From Leifsonia sp. Root227 (lineage in GTDB: Bacteria > Actinomycetota > Actinomycetes > Actinomycetales > Microbacteriaceae), in assembly GCF_001428745.1 (NCBI RefSeq), contig NZ_LMIO01000001.1:118734-182733 (forward strand): a DNA stretch of 64,000 nucleotides. Direction: 5' to 3'. Shown here piece by piece: positions 9,040-17,629 of the stretch. Position 1 is the first letter of the stretch. Every line of letters begins with the position of its first letter. Position numbers and translations under genes: made by a program. Under the pieces are notes generated by a model. That model had not been told where the DNA came from, searched no databases, and worked only from the letters and a program-made list of their open reading frames with translations.

Positions 9040-9768
9040 GTGAGCGAGCTCATCGAGCGGGACGTCGAGTACACGGCGGGTGGCGTTGCCATGACCGGGT
9101 ACTTCTGCGTACCGGAGACGGCCGGCCGGCTCCCCGGCGTCGTCCTCCTACACGACGCCTTCGGCCTCGACCAGGCGTTCCGCGCCACGGCACGCCGGCA
9201 CGCCCACTCCGGAAGGGCGGTCTTCGCGGCCGACCTCTGGGGCGGACGCCGCAGCCCGAGCACCGGCGACGAGATCGGGCAGCTGATCGGCTCGATGGTG
9301 TCCGATCGCGACACCTGGATGGCCAGAGTCCACGCGGCGCACGAAGCCGCATCCGGTCAGCCGGAACTCGACTGGGACGCCGTCGCGACCGTCGGATACT
9401 GCTTCGGCGGTTCGTCGGCCCTCGAATACCTCCGCACCGGAGGGCGCACGCGCGGCGTCGCGAGCATCCACGCCGGGCTCGACCTGCTCATCCCAGGATG
9501 GGAGTCGTCCGACCGGGATGCGCGCGTGCTCGTCTGCACCGGCGCCGACGACCCGATGGCCACCCCTGCCCAGTGGCAGGCGCTCAAGGCGGCGCTCACC
9601 GGACGCGGCATCCACTGGGAGCTCGACCTCTACAGCGGTGCCAAGCACGCTTTCACCGACCCACGGGCCGACAGCCTCGGGATGCCGGGGGCCGCGTACG
9701 ACGCGCGAGCCGCTGCCAGAGCGCTGGGGTCCACCGACCGATTCCTCGACGAACTCCTCGCACAGTAA
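9040..9768 (+). CDS. Dienelactone hydrolase family protein
   Basis: A 242-residue alpha/beta hydrolase. GTG at 9040 is chosen because GGAAAGG lies 7 bases upstream and the family homology begins here; an upstream in-frame ATG at 8950 would run through the promoter. The nucleophile is Cys121 in GYCFGG, the dienelactone-hydrolase form of the nucleophile elbow. The acid is in GADDP and the His in KHAF. It would hydrolyse a lactone formed after aromatic ring cleavage, or a related ester. First gene of a plus-strand operon, nine bases ahead of an FAD monooxygenase. Confidence 0.88.
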   Translation: MSELIERDVEYTAGGVAMTGYFCVPETAGRLPGVVLLHDAFGLDQAFRATARRHAHSGRAVFAADLWGGRRSPSTGDEIGQLIGSMVSDRDTWMARVHAAHEAASGQPELDWDAVATVGYCFGGSSALEYLRTGGRTRGVASIHAGLDLLIPGWESSDRDARVLVCTGADDPMATPAQWQALKAALTGRGIHWELDLYSGAKHAFTDPRADSLGMPGAAYDARAAARALGSTDRFLDELLAQ

Positions 9769-9777
9769 GGGACACGA

Positions 9778-11058
9778 ATGCTCGACATCGCCATCATCGG
9801 GGCAGGGCCAGCCGGGCTGCTCACGGCGCTCCGCCTGCACAAGGCGGGCTACAGCCCGACGATCTACGAATCGGTTCCAGAGCTGAAACCGCTCGGCGTC
9901 GGCGTGGACATCAAGGTTTACGGGACCAAAGAGATCGAGGAGATCGGCCTGCTCGACGAATTTCGCGCCATCTCGGTGGATGCGGAGGACTCGATCTTCT
10001 TCAACGCCCACGGCCAGGAGATCTACGCCGAGAAGTGCGGTGTGCACATGGGCTACCTGAACGAGCAGCGATTCGTGCATCGCGGGAGGCTGCAGATGCT
10101 CTTCCACAGCACGGTCGTCGAACGGCTCGGCGCCGGGGCGGTGAAGTCCGACACCCGCGTCACCGGATACCGCCAGGACGGCGACCTGGTCACCCTCGAC
10201 GTCGTGCACAGCGACGGAACCACCGGCCAGGTCGGTCATGACGCCGTGATCGCCGCAGACGGGATCAACTCCGCCGTGCGCAAGCAGATGCATCCGGAGA
10301 GCTCGACCCCGCACTACTCGGGCATCACGATGTGGCGCGGCGTCACCGTGCACCCGCCGTTCCTCAACGGCCGAACCATCCTGCATATCGGTGACCCGCG
10401 GGTCTCCTCGATGATCGTCTACCCGATCCAGGACGACGTGGACGGCCAGGGCAACCAGCTCATCAACTGGGTGGTCGAGTACGAGCGCGACGAGACGGCG
10501 GAGGACTGGAACCAGAAGGGCACGGTCGACCAGATCCTCCCGCTCTACGACACGGTCAAGCTGCCGTTCCTCGACGTGCAGCAGCTGATGCGGGATGCGC
10601 GCGAGGTCTACCTCTTCCCCCTGATCAGGCACGACCCGCTCGACAACTGGGTGGACGGCAGGGTCGTCCTGCTCGGCGATGCAGCGCACGCGATGTATCC
10701 GCGCGGCGGCAACGGCATCTCCCAGGCCCTGGTGGATGCGCATGTCATCACGGACCAGCTGCTCGCGCATCCGGACGACCCGCACGCGGCGTTCGTGGCG
10801 TACGACGCGATCCGCCGCGAGCCGGTGAACCGCATCGTCATGAACATGCGCGGCGAGGGATACGAGGTGATCCGCCGGATGGTCGCGGAGCGCACGGACG
10901 GTCAGCCGTTCGAGGACATCGAGGAGGTGCTCCCGCTGGCGGAGGCCGACGAGATCTTCAGCAAGTACCACGCGCTCGTCGGCGCGCCCCGGCCGGGCCG
11001 CGAGGCCGGCGAGGCGACCGGCTACCGCACCTGGGCCGCACCGAAGGCGACGGCATGA
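9778..11058 (+). CDS. FAD-dependent aromatic monooxygenase (PHBH-fold)
   Basis: A 426-residue flavoprotein hydroxylase. The N-terminal GxGxxG is IIGAGPAGLLTALRL (residues 5-19). The second FAD motif is GDAAHAMYPRGGNGISQAL (about residues 300-318), and the internal VIAADGINSAVR is the DG motif that binds FAD and NADPH. It should hydroxylate a phenolic or N-heteroaromatic acid with NAD(P)H and O2. It lies between the dienelactone hydrolase and an NTF2-like protein, with an ATGATG overlap to the latter. A second, unrelated-looking member of the family lies at 18833-19969, implying two hydroxylation steps or alternative substrates. Confidence 0.9.
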   Translation: MLDIAIIGAGPAGLLTALRLHKAGYSPTIYESVPELKPLGVGVDIKVYGTKEIEEIGLLDEFRAISVDAEDSIFFNAHGQEIYAEKCGVHMGYLNEQRFVHRGRLQMLFHSTVVERLGAGAVKSDTRVTGYRQDGDLVTLDVVHSDGTTGQVGHDAVIAADGINSAVRKQMHPESSTPHYSGITMWRGVTVHPPFLNGRTILHIGDPRVSSMIVYPIQDDVDGQGNQLINWVVEYERDETAEDWNQKGTVDQILPLYDTVKLPFLDVQQLMRDAREVYLFPLIRHDPLDNWVDGRVVLLGDAAHAMYPRGGNGISQALVDAHVITDQLLAHPDDPHAAFVAYDAIRREPVNRIVMNMRGEGYEVIRRMVAERTDGQPFEDIEEVLPLAEADEIFSKYHALVGAPRPGREAGEATGYRTWAAPKATA

Positions 11059-11513
11059 TGGGCGCGGTCGAGGAGGTAGACCAGGCGACCAGGGATGCGA
11101 TCCTCGCCGTCGAGGACACCCGTCGGCGCGCGCTCGTCGACGGTGATCTGGATGCGCTCGACGCGATCTTCGACGACGCGCTGATCCACATCCACGCACC
11201 GGGGCTGGTGCACACGAAGGCCATGCTGCTTGAGCACGTCGGAACGCGCCGCGCCTACCTGGCGGTGGAGCGCGGAGACCTGAGCATCCGGCGGATCGGC
11301 GACGTCGCGATCGTGGTCGGGCCGATCACCAACCACCTGAGGAACCCGGACGGGTCGAGCAGGCTCCAGACCGGAACGGTCACCCAGGTGCTCCGCCTGG
11401 CCGGCGACGGCGCGTGGCGGTTCGTGAACTTCCAGCTCACGCCGACCGGCGAGGAGATCTGGGGCGCGCTCCCGTCCGAGCGTGCGGCGGCTGCGGGGGA
11501 TGACGCAGCATGA
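11055..11513 (+). CDS. NTF2-like / SnoaL-like domain protein
   Basis: A 152-residue protein with the cone-shaped NTF2 fold signature: an N-terminal helix pair (AVEDTRRRALVDGDLDALDAIF), then IHIHAPGLVHTK and a run of beta strands (IGDVAIVVG, VTQVLRL, WRFVNFQLTP). It begins with two adjacent ATGs, the first overlapping the monooxygenase stop. Family members act as small isomerases or cyclases, as dioxygenase small subunits, or as ligand binders. In this operon a role on a ring-hydroxylated intermediate is plausible, but no catalytic residue can be named. Confidence 0.75.
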   Translation: MMGAVEEVDQATRDAILAVEDTRRRALVDGDLDALDAIFDDALIHIHAPGLVHTKAMLLEHVGTRRAYLAVERGDLSIRRIGDVAIVVGPITNHLRNPDGSSRLQTGTVTQVLRLAGDGAWRFVNFQLTPTGEEIWGALPSERAAAAGDDAA

Positions 11514-12370
11514 GACTGGCTCGCTACTGTGCAGGAACAGAGGATCGCGTCCGGCTCGGCCGCGTAGACGGCGACACCGTGACCGACCTGTCCGGCGTTC
11601 GGGGGATCGGATCGTCACTGAAGGCGATCCTCCCCACACTGCAGGAGCTGGAACCCGCGATCCTCGCGGCGGAGGGCGACACCCACGCGCTCGCGGAGGT
11701 GACCCTCCTCCCGCCGGTCGACGACCCGCAGAAGTTCCTCGGCATCGGCATGAACTACCGGGAGCACGCGGCGGAGGCGGCGCTCGCCGGCATCCCGACG
11801 CCCACCAGTCAGCTCTGGTTCAACAAGCAGGTGTCGTGCATCGTCGGCCCGTTCGACGATGTGGTGAAGCCGGACGTGTCCGACCAGCTCGACTACGAGG
11901 TGGAGCTCGGCGTCGTGATCGGCCGGCGCTGCAAGAACGTTGCCGTCGAGGATGCGCGCTCGGTGATCGCCGGGTACGTCGTACTCAACGACGTCTCGGT
12001 GCGCGACTGGCTGCAGAAGCGCTCGCCGACGTTCACGCTCGGCAAGTCGTTCGACACGCACGGTCCCATCGGGCCGTGGCTGACCACCGACGACGAGATC
12101 GCCGACCCGCTCGCCCTCCGGATGACGCTGACCGTCAACGGCGAGGTCCGTCAAGACCACGTCACCGACGACATGATCTACGACATCTACGAGCAGATCG
12201 CGTATCTGACGCAGGTGATGACGCTCCTGCCAGGCGACATCCTCGCGACAGGGACGCCGCAGGGGATCGGCGCGCCGACGGGGAACTTCCTCCGGGTCGG
12301 CGACGTCGTCGCTGCCGGCATCGACGGCCTCGGCGGGATCGAGAACCGGATCGTGGCGGAGGTGCGTTGA
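11510..12370 (+). CDS. Fumarylacetoacetate hydrolase (FAH) family protein
   Basis: A 286-residue enzyme. The GIGMNYREHAAEA motif (about residues 80-92), the acidic metal site DYEVELGVVIGR and LGKSFDTHGPIGPW are typical of the FAH group of acylpyruvate hydrolases, 2-oxo-hept-3-ene-dioate hydratases and decarboxylases. It would cleave or decarboxylate the ring-cleavage product of an aromatic pathway, in the cytosol with a divalent metal. It overlaps the NTF2-like gene by four bases and is the last gene of the dienelactone hydrolase operon. Confidence 0.9.
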   Translation: MRLARYCAGTEDRVRLGRVDGDTVTDLSGVRGIGSSLKAILPTLQELEPAILAAEGDTHALAEVTLLPPVDDPQKFLGIGMNYREHAAEAALAGIPTPTSQLWFNKQVSCIVGPFDDVVKPDVSDQLDYEVELGVVIGRRCKNVAVEDARSVIAGYVVLNDVSVRDWLQKRSPTFTLGKSFDTHGPIGPWLTTDDEIADPLALRMTLTVNGEVRQDHVTDDMIYDIYEQIAYLTQVMTLLPGDILATGTPQGIGAPTGNFLRVGDVVAAGIDGLGGIENRIVAEVR

Positions 12371-12385
12371 GGATGTCGATCACGC

Positions 12386-12417
12386 TGAAAATCGCATACG
12401 ATGTCACACACGATCAG
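12386..12417 (+). promoter_or_regulatory. Promoter with embedded operator, site B
   Basis: Between the FAH gene and the transporter. TGAAAA (12386-12391) is followed 17 bp later by CACGAT (12409-12414). The element ATCGCATACGAT and a GATG/GATC pair 8 bp apart match sites A and C in spacing. The -10 is weaker than at the other two sites. It indicates that the transporter has its own regulated promoter. Confidence 0.5.
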
Positions 12418-12476
12418 GTTGCAGGCGCATCCCGATCGGCCACGCCCGCAATGACGCGAACCAGGGAGCACGACCG

Positions 12477-13490
12477 ATGACCACACATGAGAGCGCGACC
12501 GCCGCGATTTCCCGGGTGACCCCCGACCGTCAGCGCCTCGGTTTCGGCTGGTGGTCGTCACGCTACGCCGTCATCGTCGTGTGGCTGGCGCTGATCATCC
12601 TGTTCAGTCTGCTTGAACCGAACACGTTCTTCACAGCCGGTGCGTTCCGGGTGATCTTCGGCGGCCAGCTCGAACTCGTCTTCCTCTCCGCCGGGCTGCT
12701 GTGCACCATCATCGTCGGAGAGTTCGTCGACATGTCCGTCGCGTCGAACTTCGGCCTGTCCGCAGTACTCGTCTCGGTGCTCAACGTCACGTACCACTGG
12801 GATGTCTGGGTGTCCGCCGTCGTCGCCGTCGCGGTCGCCGCGCTGGTCGGCCTGATCAACGGGCTGCTCGTGGTGCGCGTCGGCGTCAACACGATCGTGG
12901 TGACCCTCGGGATGAGCACGGTGCTGCTCGGGCTCGCGATGTGGGTGACGAACCTGCAGCCGATCAGCGGACTCCCGCAGAGCTTCGCGCAGCTCGCCCT
13001 GTTCAACTTCGGCATCAAGGGCGGCCTGCCGATCGGCTTCTTCATCGGCCTCGTCCTGATGCTCGGCTTCGCGTACATCCTGCAGTTCACGCCGCTCGGC
13101 AGGAACATGCGGTTCGTCGGCGAGAACCGCGAGGTCAGCCGCCTCGCCGGAGTGAGGGTCAACCGCATCCGGCTCGGCGCGTTCATCGCCGCCGGCGTGA
13201 TCGCCGGTCTCGGCGGAGTGCTCGCCGCTGCCAAGACGGGCGGGTTCGACTCGTCGGTCTCCCAGACCTACCTGCTGCCGATGTTCGCCGCCGTGTTCCT
13301 CGGCACCGCGATCCTTCAGCCAGGGCGGTTCAACCCGATCGGCACCCTCATCGCCGTCTATTTCCTCGCGACCGGCGTGCTCGGCCTGCAGCTCCTCGGC
13401 GCCACATCGTGGGTCGCCAACGTCTTCTACGGCGCGGTCCTCGTCACGGCCGTGACCCTCTCGACCATCCTCAACCGGCGCGCGAGATAG
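12477..13490 (+). CDS. Ribose/simple-sugar-type ABC transporter permease (RbsC family)
   Basis: A 337-residue membrane protein with about eight to ten hydrophobic segments. The family motif LGRNMRFVGENREVSRLAGV (about residues 205-224) is the RbsC-type cytoplasmic loop that contacts the ATPase. An AGGGAG ribosome site lies 8 bases before the ATG. Order here is permease, binding protein, ATPase, DUF3500 protein, unlike the usual RbsACB order. Embedding in an aromatic pathway suggests the cargo is an aromatic, a glycoside or another non-sugar ligand; the family also carries purines and autoinducers. Confidence 0.9.
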   Translation: MTTHESATAAISRVTPDRQRLGFGWWSSRYAVIVVWLALIILFSLLEPNTFFTAGAFRVIFGGQLELVFLSAGLLCTIIVGEFVDMSVASNFGLSAVLVSVLNVTYHWDVWVSAVVAVAVAALVGLINGLLVVRVGVNTIVVTLGMSTVLLGLAMWVTNLQPISGLPQSFAQLALFNFGIKGGLPIGFFIGLVLMLGFAYILQFTPLGRNMRFVGENREVSRLAGVRVNRIRLGAFIAAGVIAGLGGVLAAAKTGGFDSSVSQTYLLPMFAAVFLGTAILQPGRFNPIGTLIAVYFLATGVLGLQLLGATSWVANVFYGAVLVTAVTLSTILNRRAR

Positions 13491-13557
13491 CCGTGCCGGC
13501 CCGAGGACGCACCACCCCATCCGCATTGCCAATGTTGTCAAGAAGGAGCTAGAAACC

Positions 13558-14718
13558 ATGACCACCACAGCACACAGGGCGCGCCGCAGTCTGATGCTCG
13601 CCAGCGGCATCGCGGTCGCGGCGCTCGCGCTCGCCGGCTGCTCCGCCGACGATGCGGCCGCGCCGAGCTCCAGCTCCGCCGCGGGAAGCTCCGACCTCGC
13701 CAAGGCCGTCGCGGCGGCGGAGGCGCTCCCCACGTCGTACCCGATCCCGGCCGACCCCATCTCCGGCGTCAGCGCTCTCAAGGGCAAGACGGTCTACTAC
13801 ATCCCGATCACCCAGCAGGCGCCGCAGTTCACGGTAACCGGCACCGCGCTCAAGAAGGCGCTCGGCACGGTCGGCATCACCGTGCAGACCTGCGACGGCA
13901 AGGGTACGCCGACCGACATCGGCGCCTGCATCGGCCAGGCGCAGGGTGCGGGAGCCGCCGGCATCATCCTCGACGCCATCCCGTACGAGCTCGCCGCGAA
14001 CGGCCTTGACGCCGCCCGCGCGGCCGGCATCCCGGTGATCGTGTCCGACCAGGGTCCGACCGACGACAAATACCCGGCGGATGCGACCCTCGCCTACCTG
14101 CCGGCCCCGGCCCCCGCGACCGACACCGCCCTGCTGCAGTGGATCGCCAAGGACTCGGGAGGCAAGGCCAACATCCTGATCAACCAGGACGCGGACGGCC
14201 CGTGGCCCGCGGCGTACATGAAGACGGCGCTCGCCCAGCTGAAGAAGGACTGCCCGGACTGCAAGACGACGATCAACCAGGTGTCGTCGGCCAACTTCGC
14301 GCAGGTGGCGCCGTCGACCTCGGCCGCGCTGCTCGCCGACCCGTCGATCGACTACGTGTTCACCGACTTCGCGCAGTTCCTGCAGCCGACCCAGGGCGGC
14401 ATCCAGTCCGCGGGCGTCGCCGACACCGTGAAGGTCGTCTCCGGCGCAGCGGTGCTCGGAACCTACCAGGCGGTCAAGGCGGGTCAGCTCGCCGCCGCGG
14501 CCGGCCAGGCGGCGTCGTTCCAGGGCTGGCAGGCTGGTGACATCATCCTGCGCCTGATCACGAAGACCAAGGTCGGGGACTACGCGATCCCGACCAGGCT
14601 CTTCTCGCCGACCAACATCGACAGCGTCACCCTCACCGCCGCGGCGGAGGCGTCGGGCGAGTGGTTCGGCCCGACGACGTTCCCTGCCGACTTCAAGAAG
14701 CTGTGGAGCGCCGAGTGA
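13558..14718 (+). CDS. Substrate-binding lipoprotein of the ribose-type ABC transporter
   Basis: A 386-residue periplasmic-binding-protein-fold lipoprotein. The signal peptide ends in the lipobox LALAGC (Cys about residue 28), so it is anchored outside the membrane. The mature part begins with a Ser/Ala-rich linker and continues with two alpha/beta lobes, including GKTVYYIPITQQAPQF and YVFTDFAQFLQP. A strong AAGGAG precedes the ATG. It has unusually many Cys residues for the family: TCDGK, GACIG and CPDC suggest disulfides. It overlaps the ATPase start (GTGA). Confidence 0.88.
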   Translation: MTTTAHRARRSLMLASGIAVAALALAGCSADDAAAPSSSSAAGSSDLAKAVAAAEALPTSYPIPADPISGVSALKGKTVYYIPITQQAPQFTVTGTALKKALGTVGITVQTCDGKGTPTDIGACIGQAQGAGAAGIILDAIPYELAANGLDAARAAGIPVIVSDQGPTDDKYPADATLAYLPAPAPATDTALLQWIAKDSGGKANILINQDADGPWPAAYMKTALAQLKKDCPDCKTTINQVSSANFAQVAPSTSAALLADPSIDYVFTDFAQFLQPTQGGIQSAGVADTVKVVSGAAVLGTYQAVKAGQLAAAAGQAASFQGWQAGDIILRLITKTKVGDYAIPTRLFSPTNIDSVTLTAAAEASGEWFGPTTFPADFKKLWSAE

Positions 14719-16322
14719 CGGACGAGCACTCGACGGTGGCGCGGGCGGCGACGTCCGCGCCATCCGTCGCGCCGCGGCTGTCCGTCGAATCGCTCTCGAA
14801 GACGTTCGGCAGCAACCGCGGCCTCAAAGACGTCGCGTTCGACGTGCGGCCGGGGGAGATCCACGCCCTGGTCGGCCAGAACGGGTCCGGCAAGTCCACG
14901 GTCGCGAAGATCCTCTCCGGGCTGTACACCCCCGACCCAGGCAGCAGGGTCTCGATCGACGGAGCACCGTTCCCCCTCCCCGTGCAGCCCGCGCACGCGC
15001 TCGCCAGCGGGATGGCGGTCGTGCACCAGAGCCTCGGCCTCGTCGACTCGTTCACCGTTCTCGAGAATCTCCGCGTCGGCCGGTTCGCGGCGTCGAAGGT
15101 GTTCCGTCGCATCGACTGGAAGCACGAGAGAGCGGAGGCCGAGGCGGTCTTCGCCCGCATCGGCCGGACGGTGCCGCTCGACGTGCCCGTCGGGTCGCTC
15201 CGCGAGGAGGACCGCGCCACCGTCGCGATCGCCAGAGCGCTGCAGGACGCGACGCCCGGCCGCGGGCTCATCATTTTCGACGAGTCGACGCGCGCACTCG
15301 GGCGTCGCTCGCTCGAGCACTTCTTCCGCATCCTGCACGACATCGTCGCGACGGGAACGTCCGTCCTCCTGATCACCCACAGGCTGGAGGAAGTGGTCGA
15401 TGCGGCCGACAGGGTCACGGTGCTCCGCGACGGCGCGACCGTGGTCAGCGGCAAGGACGTCGCCGGCATGACGGAGACGGAACTGACCGCGCTCATCCTG
15501 GGCCGAGGGCTGGAGGGGCTCGGCACCAAAACGCCCGTCCACCCGGCGCCCGGCGCTCCGTCCGTACGGATCACCGGGGTGACGGGCCTCGGCGTCTCCG
15601 ACGTCGCATTCGATGTGCGCCAGGGCGAGATCGTCGGACTCACGGGACTCGCCGGGTCCGGCTACGACGACATCCCGTACCTGCTGAGCGGCGTCAGCCG
15701 CGCGTCGGCCGGTTCCCTCGCCCTGCCGTCGAAGATCGTCAACATCGCCGGTCTCACACCCCCGACCGCGATCGAGTCCGGCATCGCGCTGGTGCCGGAG
15801 GGCAGGGAGCACGCCGGGATCGCCGCTGGCATGTCGATCGAGGAGAACATCGGCTTCCCGCAGACCGCCCGCGCGAAGCGGTCTCTGCTGCCGATCAGGG
15901 CGAAGGGCCAGCGCGCGCTCGCCGCCGACTGGATCGAGCGACTCGACGTCCGCCCTCCCCGGCCGTCCGCGCACGTCGGCACGCTGTCCGGCGGCAACCA
16001 GCAGAAGGTGTTCATCGCGAAATGGCTCGCGACCGACCCCACCCTGCTCCTGCTGCACGAGCCGACCCAGGCGGTGGATGTGGGCGCCAGGCACACGATC
16101 GCGACCGCCGTGAGGGATGCGGCGGCGTCCGGCCGGTACGTCGTCGTCGCTGGATCGGACGAGAACGAGCTCGCCCTCATCTGCGACCGCGTGCTGGTCT
16201 TCGACGACGGCGTGATCGCGCGCGAGCTCACCGGCGCGTTCACCCCGGACGACATCGTGGCGGCGATCTACACGAACGGGTCGCGGGGCCGCCTCCGCGA
16301 CCGCGAGGCGGCGACGGAGTGA
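14715..16322 (+). CDS. Double-domain sugar ABC transporter ATPase (RbsA/MglA-like) with divergent motifs
   Basis: A 535-residue protein with two ABC domains; GTG at 14715 overlaps the binding-protein stop. Domain 1 has a good Walker A (GQNGSGKST), but the signature reads VGSLREEDRAT instead of LSGGQ-like, and Walker B reads IFDESTRAL instead of DEPTSAL (Ser191). Domain 2 lacks a Lys in the P-loop position (GLAGSGYDD), as is usual in this family. It has a canonical LSGGNQQK, but Walker B reads LLLLHEPTQAVDVGA with His448 replacing Asp. Reading frame is intact, so this looks like a divergent subfamily rather than decay. Next gene is coupled by GTGA. Confidence 0.88.
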   Translation: MTDEHSTVARAATSAPSVAPRLSVESLSKTFGSNRGLKDVAFDVRPGEIHALVGQNGSGKSTVAKILSGLYTPDPGSRVSIDGAPFPLPVQPAHALASGMAVVHQSLGLVDSFTVLENLRVGRFAASKVFRRIDWKHERAEAEAVFARIGRTVPLDVPVGSLREEDRATVAIARALQDATPGRGLIIFDESTRALGRRSLEHFFRILHDIVATGTSVLLITHRLEEVVDAADRVTVLRDGATVVSGKDVAGMTETELTALILGRGLEGLGTKTPVHPAPGAPSVRITGVTGLGVSDVAFDVRQGEIVGLTGLAGSGYDDIPYLLSGVSRASAGSLALPSKIVNIAGLTPPTAIESGIALVPEGREHAGIAAGMSIEENIGFPQTARAKRSLLPIRAKGQRALAADWIERLDVRPPRPSAHVGTLSGGNQQKVFIAKWLATDPTLLLLHEPTQAVDVGARHTIATAVRDAAASGRYVVVAGSDENELALICDRVLVFDDGVIARELTGAFTPDDIVAAIYTNGSRGRLRDREAATE

Positions 16323-17629
16323 CCGTGCACGACGAGGACATCGACGGCTTCTTCTCCACCGCCCGCGTCAGCGGTCGAGACGAGGCGGTCGTCCTCGGAG
16401 ACGAGGACTACCGGGACTTCCTGATCGGGCACGACGACCCGGAGCTCGCCGACTGGCGGCAGATGACGTACGAGAAGTTCGCGGCGACCAGGCAGCAGAA
16501 CGAGTTCCTCGCCGCTCTCCTCGCCGACTGGGACGAGCTCTACGCCGAGCCGTTCGTCGGCGTCACCTCGGACGGTGTCGTGCGCGACGGCCTGTACGAC
16601 CTCCGGAGGGGCGGCGAGACCGACCCGGAGCTGGTCGCCGCGGCGGACCAGGCGCTCGCGGCGCTCTCCGCCGACCAGCAGCGCCGGGTCCGCTATCCCG
16701 TGGATGCGCCGGACTGGCGCGGCTGGAGCAACCCGGAATTCGTGTTCCACCGCAACGGGCTGCGGCTGGAGGACATCGCGGACGACCAGGCGGAGGCGAT
16801 CCTCGCCCTCATCGCCGCATCCCTCAGCGCTGACGGCTACGCGCGGGTGCGCGAGGCGATGGCGCTCAACGGCTTCCTCGGCGAGCTGACCGACCTGCCC
16901 GGCATCATGAACGAGCGCAGCTACTGGTTCGCGTTCTTCGGCGCCCCGTCGCCGAGCGAGCCGTGGGGCTGGCAGCTGTCCGGGCATCACGTCTGCCTCA
17001 ACTTCGTGACGGTGGGAGGGCGAGACGTGATCGCGCCGGTGTTCATCGGCGGCGAGCCGGCGCTCACGGACGCACGGCCCCCGCTCTTCGACGAGCGCGA
17101 GCGGCTCGCGATCCGGCTGGCGTCCTCGCTCACGGCGGAGCAGCGTGCGGAGGCGGTTGTCTACGCCTCGGTGCTCGACCCCGCCATGCCGGAGGGACGC
17201 GTGCACCCGGCCGACGAGCGGCACGTGGGCGGAGCCTTCCGCGACAACCGCGTGGTGCCGTACGAGGGCATCCAGGCGTCGCGGCTGTCACCGGACCAGC
17301 TCGGGATGCTCAGGGCGATCGTCGCCGACTTCCTCCTGCTGCTCCGCGAGCCGCAACGCGACCTCACGCTCGCCGAGTTCGACGGGCACCTCGACGAGAC
17401 GTGGCTCTCCTGGTACGGCGCGACCGACGGTTCGCAGCCGGTGTACTTCCGCATCCAGAGCCCGGTGGTCCTGGCGGAGCTGGACAATCACGCCGGTGTC
17501 TGGCTGGCCAACCGCCTCCCGGCGCGGTTCCACGTGCACACCACGCTGCGGATGCCGAACGGCAACGACTACGGCAAAGCGTTCATCGCGTCCTGGTCGG
17601 CCGACGGGGCCGCTCAGGACGAGCGCTGA
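16319..17629 (+). CDS. DUF3500 family protein
   Basis: A 436-residue protein whose GTG overlaps the ATPase stop. The family signature is clear: PWGWQLSGHHVCLNF (about residues 215-229), APVFIGGEP, and the C-terminal DNHAGVW with HVHTTLRMPNGNDYG. The repeated His and acidic residues are consistent with a metal site, but the family has no established function that I know. No signal peptide is visible. Translational coupling to the transporter ATPase suggests it acts on the imported compound. The 3' end overlaps the convergent GntR gene by 16 bases. Confidence 0.85.
   Translation: MTVHDEDIDGFFSTARVSGRDEAVVLGDEDYRDFLIGHDDPELADWRQMTYEKFAATRQQNEFLAALLADWDELYAEPFVGVTSDGVVRDGLYDLRRGGETDPELVAAADQALAALSADQQRRVRYPVDAPDWRGWSNPEFVFHRNGLRLEDIADDQAEAILALIAASLSADGYARVREAMALNGFLGELTDLPGIMNERSYWFAFFGAPSPSEPWGWQLSGHHVCLNFVTVGGRDVIAPVFIGGEPALTDARPPLFDERERLAIRLASSLTAEQRAEAVVYASVLDPAMPEGRVHPADERHVGGAFRDNRVVPYEGIQASRLSPDQLGMLRAIVADFLLLLREPQRDLTLAEFDGHLDETWLSWYGATDGSQPVYFRIQSPVVLAELDNHAGVWLANRLPARFHVHTTLRMPNGNDYGKAFIASWSADGAAQDER

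Noticed and set aside
9148..11199. A 683-codon minus-strand frame opposite the dienelactone hydrolase and FAD monooxygenase genes
   Set aside because: No recognisable domain and typical antisense composition; the plus-strand genes carry full family motifs.
14715..16322. The ATPase as a decaying pseudogene because of changed motifs
   Set aside because: The frame is intact, codon usage matches its neighbours, and the gene is translationally coupled on both sides, so divergence of function is more likely than decay.
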